Positions 51,228 through 64,000 of a stretch of 64,000 nucleotides of DNA are shown piece after piece. Location: the NCBI RefSeq assembly GCF_029227915.1, contig NC_079886.1, positions 21,428,501 to 21,492,500 on the forward strand, read 5' to 3'. Under the pieces are notes generated by a model. It did not search any database. It saw only the letters and a program-made list of their open reading frames with translations, and was not told the origin of the DNA. Source of the stretch: Hydractinia symbiolongicarpus. Taxonomy: Eukaryota; Cnidaria; Hydrozoa; Anthoathecata; Hydractiniidae. Both the position numbers and the translations under genes were made by a program. The first letter of the stretch is position 1; the number at the start of each line of letters is the position of its first letter.

Positions 51228-53081
51228 TTAATTCTTTTGGCGAACGTAATGCCTTTTATTCTTTGATCGACGCATCAACGCTTTTAACTTCGGAACGCAG
51301 CATCTTTTTTCGCAATCCTTGCAATTTACAAGACATTCAGGTCTGCATTTCGGTGCTAGTTGAACAAGTAATTTTGAGCAGGGCTTTTCTTTTTTCTTAG
51401 GACATAGAACTTTAATTGTTTTCAATTCCATGGGAACTTTTGCCTCTTCCACTTCTGGTTTGACTGGCGCTTTAAACACTAGAGGAGGCGCAGCTGGCTC
51501 ACAGGGTACCATTTTTGGCGCTTCAGACATTTGTGGAGACGAAGCTGGCATACAGGATTCCATTTTCGGAGCTTCTTGACACGACGGACTCATTGGTGGG
51601 GCACATGAAGGCGCACACAATTGCTGTGATGGTGCTTGGGGTGGCATACAAGGATTCTGCGTGGGGGATGTTAGTTCAGTTGGTACTGTTTCCGCACATG
51701 GTGTTCGCACTAACGGCGGTGGCTGAACAAGAGGTATATGGACAGGTGACGTGGCTAATGGAGCAGCTTGTACTAACGTCTGTGACTGAACAGAAGGTAA
51801 TTGGACAGGTGACATGGCTAATGGAGCAGCTTGTACTAATGGAGGTGTCAGGACAGAAGCCACTCGGATAGGACGCATAGCCAATGGAGCAGATTGTACT
51901 AAAGAGATTGACTGAGCAGTAGGCGCTTGAAGTTGAGTCTGCGCAACAGAACTCATTGGAGGTACTTGAAGTTGGACAGAAGACATTTGTGGAGGAAAAG
52001 CTGCCTGGGCAAGTGGAACTCTTACCGGTACATGCAATACCGGATTTACTGATGCTGGGTTTTGTTGAACTGAATTATATTGAGCTTGTTGAACCGTTGG
52101 TGACTGTGAAGAAGGAGCCTGCATCGGAACTTGCATCGCGGCTTGCACTGGATTACTAACCGTTGAAGTTTGCACCTGATCCTGTGGTTGAGGTATAGAA
52201 AGTGTCTTTTTACATGGTTGACCTGGATTTGACAAAACAGGTACTACTGTTTGCTGTTGCAATTGGATTGGAAGGTTAATGATGCCATATTGTACCTGAT
52301 TTAATTGAGTGGCATCGTTTCCAAGGGATAATGGGGGGCATGCAGGCGGATTTTGAATTTGTGACACAGTATTTTGAGTGTTTAAAGAAGGCGATATAAC
52401 CGCTCCATTTCCTTGTTCTGTAGTTTGTATTGGTGGTGGTATCAAATCAGAAGGAGGAATAACTTGATTGTTATCACTTATGATTGTACTAGGAAGTGAT
52501 GCTTGTTTATTGAGTTGCACAGATTGTGAAGAGATTGGAGGATTTTGTGTGGCAATAATTGGATTTGCTGTCGCCTCTAAGATATTACCAGCGCTAACAT
52601 GGACGTTCGGATTAACTACTGGTGTATTTTTTACGGGAGCTGTAACACCAACTGGGTTTATAGATCCTTGTCGCAGTTTTCTTGTTTTGTGACCAAATTT
52701 TCTGTTAAAAGGTTTACGCCTATTTTTTCTAGATTGATCAACTTCACTGTAGATATTTTTATTATTAGCTCGAGAATTGATGGAAGCTAATGATTTTTCT
52801 TTTTCCTTTTGTCCCATTGTCTCTTCCCCTAATTTTTCTTTGTAGCCATTCATGTCTTCTTTGACGTTTCCTTCTGGAGAAGCATTTTCATCTTCTAATA
52901 AGTCACTTGGAATATTTTTGTCATCTAGTGTTTCTAAAGAATCTTGCGACGTTTGTGACTGCATCAGCATGGAATTTTCTCTTGATGTATCAGTTACACT
53001 CTCTTTATCATCTTCATAAGTAGATAGATCGTCGAATTGATTTTCTGTTTTGGTCGTGACTAAAACGGCAATGTAGAACAT
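51228..53081 (-). CDS. Secreted Pro/Gln-rich protein with C-terminal minicollagen-type cysteine domain
   Basis: Large terminal exon. A coding start at 53079-53081 is possible, but CCGTTTTAG at about 53060 is a good acceptor and would give a phase-1 exon starting at 53059, as in the other two cysteine-domain genes. A signal-peptide exon further upstream is then expected but was not found. Order: acidic Ser/Thr/Asp region, basic stretch (RKNRRKPFNRKFGHKTRK), long Pro/Gln/Val repeats (units like SVQSQTLVQAAPLATSPV), scattered single cysteines in Pro-rich spacers (CAPSCAPPMSPSC), then CRPECLVNCKDCEKRCC and a basic tail. Spacing is 3-3-2-3-CC, one residue short of the canonical domain. Likely a nematocyst wall or tubule component. 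The first ~1 kb is duplicated at 61.8-62.9 kb. Confidence 0.78.
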   Translation of the reverse strand: MFYIAVLVTTKTENQFDDLSTYEDDKESVTDTSRENSMLMQSQTSQDSLETLDDKNIPSDLLEDENASPEGNVKEDMNGYKEKLGEETMGQKEKEKSLASINSRANNKNIYSEVDQSRKNRRKPFNRKFGHKTRKLRQGSINPVGVTAPVKNTPVVNPNVHVSAGNILEATANPIIATQNPPISSQSVQLNKQASLPSTIISDNNQVIPPSDLIPPPIQTTEQGNGAVISPSLNTQNTVSQIQNPPACPPLSLGNDATQLNQVQYGIINLPIQLQQQTVVPVLSNPGQPCKKTLSIPQPQDQVQTSTVSNPVQAAMQVPMQAPSSQSPTVQQAQYNSVQQNPASVNPVLHVPVRVPLAQAAFPPQMSSVQLQVPPMSSVAQTQLQAPTAQSISLVQSAPLAMRPIRVASVLTPPLVQAAPLAMSPVQLPSVQSQTLVQAAPLATSPVHIPLVQPPPLVRTPCAETVPTELTSPTQNPCMPPQAPSQQLCAPSCAPPMSPSCQEAPKMESCMPASSPQMSEAPKMVPCEPAAPPLVFKAPVKPEVEEAKVPMELKTIKVLCPKKKEKPCSKLLVQLAPKCRPECLVNCKDCEKRCCVPKLKALMRRSKNKRHYVRQKN

Positions 53082-54782
53082 TGTTTGATAGAAGCCTGTT
53101 TCAAATGTATGTAAAAGGCGAACTCAAGTTAGATAAATATATTAATGTTCGATGTGTTTTTGGAACATTATTTCGCAGTTTGAATAAGTGGGGCTAATTA
53201 GATATTGGTACCATTGATCTAGTCTTGATAAGCTGGACTTGCGCTTAGTAAGACCAATTTTTTGATCTTATCAACTAAAAAATATTGCTTAAATAGGACT
53301 TGAGTGCAATGACTTCAAAGTGTAGAAGACAAAAAAGAAGGATTTTGAATGCATTGCATTAAAAAAATTGTGAAGCATTGTACTATGTTTGTGTGTTGAT
53401 CGACTGTAGAACGTTGGCAGGGTCCTCCTCACAAGTTAAATTCTGATATACGCAAACAAAATCAATAAGTGGGACATTTTTACCTCTTAAGTTCCAATTA
53501 ATCAAGTCTTAAAATTGATCAGAAACAAACTGCTGCACATTGATGGACTAGAGTAAAATCATTTTTTGATGCTGGAGAATTTTTGTTCATGGGTGGTTGA
53601 CTTAACAAATGATAGTCTTTGATAACTTGCTTAATTTCAAACTAAATTGGGAAGTTCATCAGGGAAATGAAAAACAACAAATCTTACGAAAGAATGGGGA
53701 AATCCAAAGAAAAAGCAATAATAACGATGCCGGTTAATACGTAAAACAGTTAACTTAGCTGTTAGAAGAAGAAAAAAAGTAATCGGAGTTTAAATTCTAT
53801 TTTTTCTGAACTGGTGTCAAAAGCTATGCTTACACTGTTTTCTCCTCTCATCCTAAATTGTAGACAAGATCTAACGCCTTTTTTCCGCTAAGCGGAATAA
53901 TTTTGAGCATTTAAATTGGTTGGCAGAAATTTCCGTTGTATATTTGATTTCTATTTTTGCGACGGCTCAGTAGACGTTTCTAGCCGTTCACATTTTTTTC
54001 ACCTTACACAGAATAGTTCGCGTAGTAGAGATAATTTTTTACTGTAATTTTTTGCGCAGAAACATTAAACCAGAATCTGCAATGCTTTGTAAAAAGGGTG
54101 CCGTACCCTGAAGTATATTCTGAAAGCATTTCTTTAGCCTTAGGATACACAAGAATAATAATTGGAGCAACTTAAGCCTTGATATGGCTATAGATATTAA
54201 TATAATGTTCATTTTCGTTTTTTCAAATGCACACTAGAAGATAATATATTCATTTTGTCGTCCAGCGAATTTTCTATACGCGCTTTTTTATAAAAATATA
54301 GTTCATAAGAATATTTAACTGGGGTTCAGGATAAAATGTGTTATGCTTTCTAATAATGTGTTAGACATTCTTCTAACAGCGCATAATTTATTATTGCAGT
54401 GTAGAATCCAAAAAAGAATAATGTTTCCCGAAACCTTTGAAATCGGGAAACACCGCATACTTTACAGAACATTTCGACGCTGTCTTAAACCTTCTTAGTG
54501 GTATCCTCTTTTTCTTAATTCAGCGAGGGAAAAAAAGTATATTTTACAAACTTCACGACGACAAACAAATTATTCAAAACACTTTTTATAAGTTCACTCG
54601 TTCACGTGCCTATCATTTTAGATGCTAACTGAGAGGTTGCGTGTAAAGGAGACAGTTTTATGCAAAAACGCGATGGTTTTGCGGATATGGGTCATATATA
54701 ATCACTATACAAGCTTATTTTGAGAATTTCTTTTAAAGCTTTACTTTGTAATTTTAGATATTTTTTTTTACTTTATTTCCCA
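53082..54782. other. 5' flank of the cysteine-domain gene (duplicated segment)
   Basis: No coding feature found, although the signal-peptide exon of the minus-strand gene should lie here or beyond. 53082-54224 is duplicated at about 62851-64000 with only scattered differences. Confidence 0.4.
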
Positions 54783-55361
54783 CTAAAAGTATTCATTACC
54801 TCTTTGTAGATGTAGTATAGGTCCTTTTATTCTATCATCCTTCCTAAAGTTCACATAGTTCGTATCGACCAAATTTTCTCCTTTACTATGAAAGTCTCCA
54901 GGTTTAAAATTAAATCGTTTCTCTGAGTCACCTATCTTTGTAGTACACCAACCAACATTGACAAAAGCCGACACATACAAAAATTTAGCGTCCTCTCTGC
55001 TAATTTTCGTGTCGTAAAACTTAACAGAATATGAGGAATGCTTGCTTCGTTGCGGATCGTGAATAACGTCTTGTCCTAATCTCACTGCATCTTCATTGTT
55101 TAAAGCTGCTTTGTATAACATTACGACAAGACAGGATCCTGCTGGTAGTTGGTAAGGGAAGCGCTTGCTGTAAGTAATACCACCTTCCACTCTTATTCCA
55201 GTTAAATCCACCATTGATTTAGCTGTGTCTGCAAGTAGGATCAAGGCTGCAACAAGTAGAGTGCATTTCGCGATAATTTCGTGTCGTCTAAACATTCTGT
55301 GTTGACATGTCTTCCGTAGAAATAAGTTTTGTAGAATTTTATTGAAAGAATTTATTTGCAA
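54783..55361 (-). CDS. Secreted protein with YbaY/YscW-like domain
   Basis: Single ORF. The likely start is Met22 (55296-55298), giving a 171-residue preprotein whose signal peptide contains CTLLVAALILLADTAKS. The mature part reads VEGGITYSKRFPYQLPAGSC, LVVMLYKAAL, then QDVIHDPQRS, YSVKFYDTKISREDAKFLYV and SAFVNVGWCTTKIGDSEKRF. This is the order of the YbaY/YscW lipoprotein-type beta-sandwich family (Pfam 'YscW': G-x-ITY-R-x-LPPGA-x-L, then FEL-Y, then a Y-x-L-x-A-x-I strand and a W-T-T motif). Known mostly from bacterial envelopes; in animals the role is unknown. One cysteine pair (LPAGSC, GWCTT) could form a disulfide. No intron seen. Family call is by motif resemblance, not a search. Confidence 0.6.
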   Translation of the reverse strand: MQINSFNKILQNLFLRKTCQHRMFRRHEIIAKCTLLVAALILLADTAKSMVDLTGIRVEGGITYSKRFPYQLPAGSCLVVMLYKAALNNEDAVRLGQDVIHDPQRSKHSSYSVKFYDTKISREDAKFLYVSAFVNVGWCTTKIGDSEKRFNFKPGDFHSKGENLVDTNYVNFRKDDRIKGPILHLQRGNEYF

Positions 55362-56698
55362 TCAGTTGAGTTTTTATTCCTCGTGAGAATGTTTGTATGA
55401 CGTGATAGTAATGTATTTTCTGCTTCGCTGTGTTTTTATTCTTCGCTTGACATGATTTGAAAGCACAAAAAGTTATTCAGCACAACCCGGAAGACACTGT
55501 GTAAAATGAAACCGCGGGTTTCCATTCTTTCGCTCTCTTTTTTTTAACCATAAATTTATAAAAAAAATTATTGAACAAAGATGAAGACTGGAAACTAGAA
55601 TCTGGAAACTAATTGGTTGGAAGACTGTTTATAAAAAGCTTTATGACTTATTCTTTACTGAACAGTGCATAGCATACAACATGCAAAGCACCTCTTTTTC
55701 ATTTCGTGGCTTTTGCTATCTGCATTCTATTTTTAGCATAATTATTATCAGCATCATTGGCTTCAGACTGTCGGTCCCTCAGCGGAAAATAAGTGTCTAT
55801 TTGTGACATTTCTCAGTAGAGAAAACTTGAGGTGATGATACAACATGACTTTCTGTAAACACGTGTTATCGGCATCTTTCAAACTATTTTTTCACATTAT
55901 TGAAGCTGCATGCAATGTACAAGTATGTTTCCAGAAAACATTTGAATTTCTGCGATGTCACAATAGGAGGAGCATATCTGACAACGCTCTGTGCAATAGT
56001 ATTTACGTGCATATATCCGAAAATCCGATTGTGCATAATCCAAACAAATACTACCTACAATGACTACAATTTACGAACAATGCAATCGATGATGTGCTTT
56101 GCTTCTTTTATGTTGATGTTTTAAATGCAGATAGATTGCATGTCGCTTCTTATGCAGATCTTAATCATTCGTAACTTTGTTTCAATTAAAAACACAGCCG
56201 TCGTCAACTCGCTGTTATTTAAACTCAACATCATCCTAAGGAAAAAACTCTTAGCGGGGAAGAAAATTTAGCAAAAAAAAAACAAAAAAAACGCCAGGTT
56301 TAATTCCCCTAAAATGAATTTTTTTCACCGTATGAAAACATTAATTGTTCTTTCTAATGATCAGAGAATATGTTTTTGATTTTGATATTTGACAGGAGTG
56401 ACCTTCTTTTCATATAAGTTTACATTTGTTATTGTAAAAAAATCATCCTACATGTTTCTCCTTAAACAAAAATTCTCGTCATTCGCCAAATAAATTTCTC
56501 GCTAAAATTTCTTCCCTAAACGAAATTATTTATAGAATAGTCTCAGTATCCACGTGGACAGACACCCTATCTGGTAAGAAAGTTAATCTATATCCGCAAC
56601 GTGTGAGCAGGGTCTAAAAAATGGCTTCTTTCACGAAAACTAGCAAAAGTGGCTCAAATTAATATTGTGGTCCTTATACGGTCTGTAGAGTTGCTTAT
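55362..56698. other. Intergenic region
   Basis: TTTATAAAAAGC at 55629, with a short ORF starting at 55681 (42 codons, MQSTSFSFRGFCYLHSIF...), is a weak gene candidate with a hydrophobic stretch. Other ORFs at 55845-56124 overlap in two frames and look non-coding. Confidence 0.3.
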
Positions 56699-56880
56699 GT
56701 GGAAACACGTGAACCAATCAAAAACATGATAGAAAAACTTGAACCAATAAAAAACATGGTAGAAAAACTTGAACCAATCAAAAACATGGTAGAAAAACTT
56801 GAACCAATCAAAAACATGGTAGAAACACGTGAACCAATCAAAAACATGGTGGAAACACGTGAACCAATCAAAAACATGGT
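56699..56880. repeat. 30-bp tandem repeat, six copies
   Basis: Units of GAACCAATCAAAAACATGG plus TAGAAAAACTT or TGGAAACACGT. In frame it would encode EPIKNMVEKL/ETR decapeptides. There is no start, splice or domain context, so it is treated as a minisatellite. Confidence 0.85.
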
Positions 56881-57524
56881 GTTTTTTGTTTAGATTTGAT
56901 TATTTAATAGCTACCAACATTTTCAGATATTAAAAAAGAATCCGGACATCTGACCATTACAATCAGTAGTCTTGGATATGATGATTTGACAATGATTCGA
57001 TGACTTTACGCAATTATTTGAAAATAACAAAATGGATGCTAATCTAAGCCACAAAATGTTTTTACAATAAAATAATCCGAATCCTTTTTGTTTTGATTTC
57101 AATACACAAAATGTAAAAATTATTTTTGTATTTAAGAATATTATTACTTTCAAAGGGAAGATTTTCATTTTGTGTTCTAGGATCCCTTTAACTACAAATT
57201 CATGAGGCAACAACTAAAACGAGATTTTATGAGTCTGCTGGAAATGTGTTTGAGTATTTTACAATATGGACGATGATATCCCCAACAATTCTGCTGGAGA
57301 TATATTTATTGGAAATAAAACATGACATGCACAATATAAAAAATAGATAAAAACACAAGTTAAAGAAAAGAAAAATCGGGAAAATAGCCTATAACAGATG
57401 TGAGACACATAACTTTTATTTCCTTGTCAAACTACATAACTATCCGTGAAGTATATATGAAAAGTTCTAAATTAAAACTGAACAACTTCCTGCTTTCTCT
57501 TATAGAACATGTATTATCAAAATA
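56881..57524. other. 3' flank of the small cysteine-domain gene
   Basis: No gene. Minus-strand AATAAA at about 57413-57418 is a plausible poly(A) signal for the gene at 57525. Confidence 0.4.
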
Positions 57525-57785
57525 TCACTTTCCAGACAGTACGCAGCAACTGGATGGACAAAAAACGTCAACACATTGATTATTGCAATACGAAGGACAC
57601 TCTGGTGGTTTGGGTGTTGTTCTGTTTCTCTCTCTTACATTTTCTTGATTCACTTCTACGTCTGCATTTGGATGCAATGTGACTGGCTTGGTAACTGTTA
57701 CTATATTTCTAGGTTTTGCTGTTGAGATTGGATTCTGCGTTGTGGATGGTCCAGCAAAGGCTAGCATAGTAGAAAGTTGTAACAT
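57525..57785 (-). CDS. Small secreted protein with one minicollagen-type cysteine domain (terminal exon)
   Basis: The open frame starts at 57785, but TTTCTACTATGCTAG ending at 57761 is a good acceptor. It gives a phase-1 exon 57525-57760 that begins in AFAGPSTTQNPIS, so a separate signal-peptide exon is expected upstream. The mature part is Thr/Pro-rich, with a basic RERNRTTPKPPE linker. It ends in CPSYCNNQCVDVFCPSSCC then VLSGK. Cysteine spacing is 3-3-4-3-CC, one residue longer than canonical. Likely a short nematocyst matrix or tubule protein. Same strand as the mosaic gene just upstream. Confidence 0.72.
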   Translation of the reverse strand: MLQLSTMLAFAGPSTTQNPISTAKPRNIVTVTKPVTLHPNADVEVNQENVRERNRTTPKPPECPSYCNNQCVDVFCPSSCCVLSGK

Positions 57786-58550
57786 TATACATTTTAAAAT
57801 ACGTTTAGTATGATCTTAAATATCATTTAATAGAACACACAACTAGGTAAATACTGCGTGAAAATGAAAACCATAAGGCCAATCTCCACCCTAGAGCTCT
57901 TCGAGATAAACAATCTAGCTATCGAGGTTTTGATCTCAATGAGCTCTGGGGATGAGAATGCCATAACGTCATAATGCAGTTTCCCTTTCTGTAGTGACGT
58001 GGTGCAGCGAACCTTTTTTTCGAAGAGCACCTTGAGAAAAGATTAAAGAAGACAAATTTTGAAAACAAATATTCGAATCGACTTGATTGATACCTCACAA
58101 AAGTCAAGACATGGGTGAGACTTAACAATTTTAAGTCTCAAATATTTTTTTGGTTATGTGTTTAAATCATATATTGACAGTTCCCTCATAAAACAGTTTT
58201 ATAAAAAATCGTAAAAGTTTATCTTTGATTAGGTGGCTATAATTACTCGAGTGCATAACAAGTTTCTCAAAAACAGCATAAGAGAGCAACGCGGCTTAAA
58301 AATGAAGTCTCACATTGTGCCGTAAATTAAAAAGTAAATTCAAAGACCGAGATCGGAACTTTTTGGGGAGAATATTTCATTTTTTTCCTAGTCTACTTTG
58401 GACCAAAATAGTACTGGATATGAAATTAACAAACATTTTCAAGTTATGGCCTGAAAGAGGTATATTGTAAATTTCGATGTCATTTTAAGCATACTTTTAT
58501 AAATTTACTGTGCCAAATTTTGGAAACAAACTACAGCAGCCCAGTCAAAG
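57786..58550. other. Region between small cysteine-domain gene and mosaic gene
   Basis: No confident exon. The missing signal-peptide exon of the gene at 57525-57785 would be expected here; open frames at 57827-58128 lack an ATG-led hydrophobic start with a phase-1 donor. Confidence 0.35.
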
Positions 58551-61645
<3,095 letters not shown>

Positions 61646-61756
61646 CAAAAAAAAACAACTCTCCACTTAGACAAAATAATATTAGAAGTTAACACTTAAA
61701 AAAAGTAAATCTTTTGTTTATGATGTCATGTTGACAGTTTAAAATTACTAACTTAC

Positions 61757-62850
61757 CTGGTCGTATTGACAGGTTTGGTCCTTTAATGATTGCTGCATCA
61801 TCTTTACCTCGCAGATTTACTGATGCTGGGTTTTGTTGAACTGAATTATATTGAGCTTGTTGAACCGTTGGTGACTGTGAAGAAGGAGCTTGCATCGGAA
61901 CTTGCATCGCGGCTTGCACTGGATTACTAACCGTTGAAGTTTGCACCTGATCCTGGTTGAGGTATAGAAAGTGTCTTTTTACATGGTTGACCTGGATTTG
62001 ACAAAACAGGTACTACTGTTTGCTGTTGCAATTGGATTGGAAGGTTAATGATGCCATATTGTACCTGATTTAATTGAGTGGCATCGTTTCCAAGGGATAA
62101 TGGGGGGCATGCAGGCGGATTTTGAATTTGTGACACAGTATTTTGAGTGTTTAAAGAAGGTGATATAACCGCTCCATTTCCTTGTTCTGTAGTTTGTATT
62201 GGTGGTGGTATCAAATCAGAAGGAGGAATAACTTGATTGTTATCACTTATGATTGTACTAGGAAGTGATGCTTGTTTATTGAGTTGCACAGATTGTGAAG
62301 AGATTGGAGGATTTTGTGTGACAATAATTGGATTTGCTGTCGCCTCTAAGATATTACCAGCGCTAACATGGACGTTCGGATTAACTACTGGTGTATTTTT
62401 TACGGGGGCTGTAACACCAACTGGGTTTATAGATCCTTGTCGCAGTTTTCTTGTTTTGTGACCAAATTTTCTGTTAAAAGGTTTACGCCTATTTTTTCTA
62501 GATTGATCAACTTCACTGTAGATATTTTTATTATTAGCTCGAGAATTGATGGAAGCTAGTGATTTTTCTTTTTCCTTTTGTCCCATTGTCTCTTCCCCTA
62601 ATTTTTCTTTGTAGCCATTCATGTCTTCTTTGACGTTTCCTTCTGGAGAAGCATTTTCATCTTCTAATAAGTCACTTGGAATATTTTTGTCATCTAGTGT
62701 TTCTAAAGAATCTTGCGACGTTTGTGACTGCATCAGCATGGAATTTTCTCTTGATGTATCAGTTACACTCTCTTTATCATCTTCATAAGTAGATAGATCG
62801 TCGAATTGATTTTCTGTTTTGGTCGTGACTAAAACGGCAATGTAGAACAT
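61757..62850 (-). pseudogene. Truncated, frameshifted duplicate of the Pro/Gln-rich cysteine-domain gene
   Basis: 61814-62850 repeats 52043-53081 almost base for base. A 2-nt loss near 61954 (CCTGGTTGAGG instead of CCTGTGGTTGAGG) shifts the frame. At 61814 the match ends abruptly, removing the entire C-terminal half including the cysteine domain. The following minus-strand 57 nt (61757-61813: LRGKDDAAIIKGPNLSIRP) ends in CCAG|GTAAGT, a good donor with phase 1, so this piece may be an orphan exon of the mosaic gene or part of a fused transcript. The copy cannot encode the original protein. Confidence 0.85.
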
Positions 62851-64000
62851 TGTTTGATAGAAGCCTGTTTCAAATGTATGTAAAAGGCGAACTCAAGTTA
62901 GATAAATATATTAATGTTCGATGTGTTTTTGGAACATTATTTCGCAGTTTGAATAAGTGGGGCTAATTAGATATTGGTACCATTGATCTAGTCTTGATAA
63001 GCTGGACTTGCGCTTAGTAAGACCAATTTTTTGATCTTATCAACTAAAAAATATTGCTTAAATAGGACTTGAGTGCAATGACTTCAAAGTGTAGAAGACA
63101 AAAAAGAAGGATTTTGAATGCATTGCATTAAAAAAATTGTGAAGCATTGTACTATGTTTGTGTGTTGATCGACTGTAGAACGTTGGCAGGGTCCTCCTCA
63201 CAAGTTGAATTCTGATATACGCAAACAAAATCAATAAGTGGGACATTTTTACCTCTTAAGTTCCAATTAATCAAGTCTTAAAATTGATCAGAAACAAACT
63301 GCTGCACATTGATGGAAAGAAGACTAGAGTAAAATCATTTTTTGATGCTGGAGAATTTTTGTTCATGGGTGGTTGACTTAACAAATGATAGCCTTTGATA
63401 ACTTGCTTAATTTCAAACTAAATTGGGAAGTTCATCAGGGAAATGAAAAACAACAAATCTTACGAAAGAATGGGGAAATCCAAAGAAAAAACAATAATAA
63501 CGATGATGGTTAATACGTAAAACAGTTAACTTAGCTGTTAGAAGAAGAAAAAAAGTAATCGGAGTTTAAATTCTATTTTTTCTGAACTGGTGTCAAAAGC
63601 TATGCTTACACTGTTTTCTCCTCTCATCCTAAATTGTAGACAAGATCTAACGCCTTTTTTCCGCTAAGCGGAATAATTTTGAGCATTTAGATTGGTTGGC
63701 AGAAATTTCCGTTGTATATTTCATTTCTATTTTTGCGACGGCTCAGTAGACGTTTCTAGCCGTTCACATTTTTTTCACCTTACACAGAATAGTTCGCGTA
63801 GTAGAGATAATTTTCTACTGTAATTTTTTGCGGAGAAACATTAAACCAGAATCTGCAATGCTTTGTAAAAAGGGTGCCGTACCCTGAAGTATATTCTGAA
63901 AGCATTTCTTTAGCCTTAGGATACACAAGAATAATAATTGGAGCAACTTAAGCCTTGATATGGCTATAGATATTAATATAATGTTCATTTTTGTTTTTTC
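61814..64000. repeat. Recent segmental duplication of 52043-54224
   Basis: About 2.2 kb of near-identical sequence in the same orientation, continuing past the window end. Differences seen: the 2-nt loss near 61954, a few substitutions, and a short extra GAAAGAAGACTAG-like insertion near 63315. It includes the 5' flank of the cysteine-domain gene, so any promoter there may also have been copied. Confidence 0.92.

Noticed and set aside
56699-56893. Gene encoding EPIKNMVEKL repeats
   Set aside because: Only a 30-bp tandem repeat; no ATG-led frame with flanking coding sequence.

Overview
This is an AT-rich animal genomic window: split genes with GT-AG introns, AATAAA-type 3' ends, non-LTR retrotransposons and many small DNA elements. 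Three loci encode secreted low-complexity proteins carrying the minicollagen-type cysteine-rich domain (C-x3-C-x3-C-x3-C-x3-CC or close variants). That domain is known from nematocyst capsule and tubule proteins, so the source is very probably a cnidarian. A hydrozoan or other medusozoan would fit, but I cannot prove the class.

Layout. 1-140: 3' end of a Helitron-like element. 1.0-6.5 kb (-): Schlafen-like AlbA_2-domain gene with a degenerate RTE-like LINE in one intron. 7.2-8.0 kb: weak exon and a tRNA-derived SINE. 10.7-11.5 kb (+): intronless class I glutamine amidotransferase-like gene. 14.4-17.3 kb (-): complete four-exon HP1/CBX gene. 17.8-27.0 kb: transposon graveyard with a second RTE-like 5' copy, a three-level nested insertion at 19.7-22.7 kb, and a 1565-bp Mutator-like element with 9-bp target duplication inside another LINE. 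27.4-28.2 kb (+): two-exon COA3. 28.4-28.9 kb (-): broken HIRAN-like ORF. 29.0-29.1 kb: complete 143-bp Helitron-like element. 29.6-31.3 kb: 20-bp minisatellite with a 260-bp higher-order repeat.

31.8-35.3 kb (+): three-exon nematocyst-type protein with two minicollagen cysteine domains. 37-44 kb: noncoding, with minisatellite, MITEs, a LINE fragment and a tRNA-like sequence. 44.1-50.2 kb (+): seven-coding-exon BCCT (betaine/choline/carnitine) transporter. 51.2-53.1 kb (-): second cysteine-domain gene. 54.8-55.4 kb (-): secreted protein with a YbaY/YscW-like domain. 57.5-57.8 kb (-): small third cysteine-domain gene. 58.5-61.4 kb (-): SCO-spondin-like mosaic of LDLa, TIL, VWC and F5/8C modules. 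61.8-64.0 kb: recent near-identical partial duplicate of 52.0-54.2 kb, frameshifted and joined to other sequence.

The clearest common theme is nematocyst and extracellular structure: the three cysteine-domain loci appear to share an architecture in which a signal-peptide exon ends in a phase-1 intron. The other genes (HP1, COA3, BCCT, amidotransferase, Schlafen-like) look like unrelated neighbours. Exon boundaries come from reading splice sites, phase and domain continuity; no transcript evidence was available.
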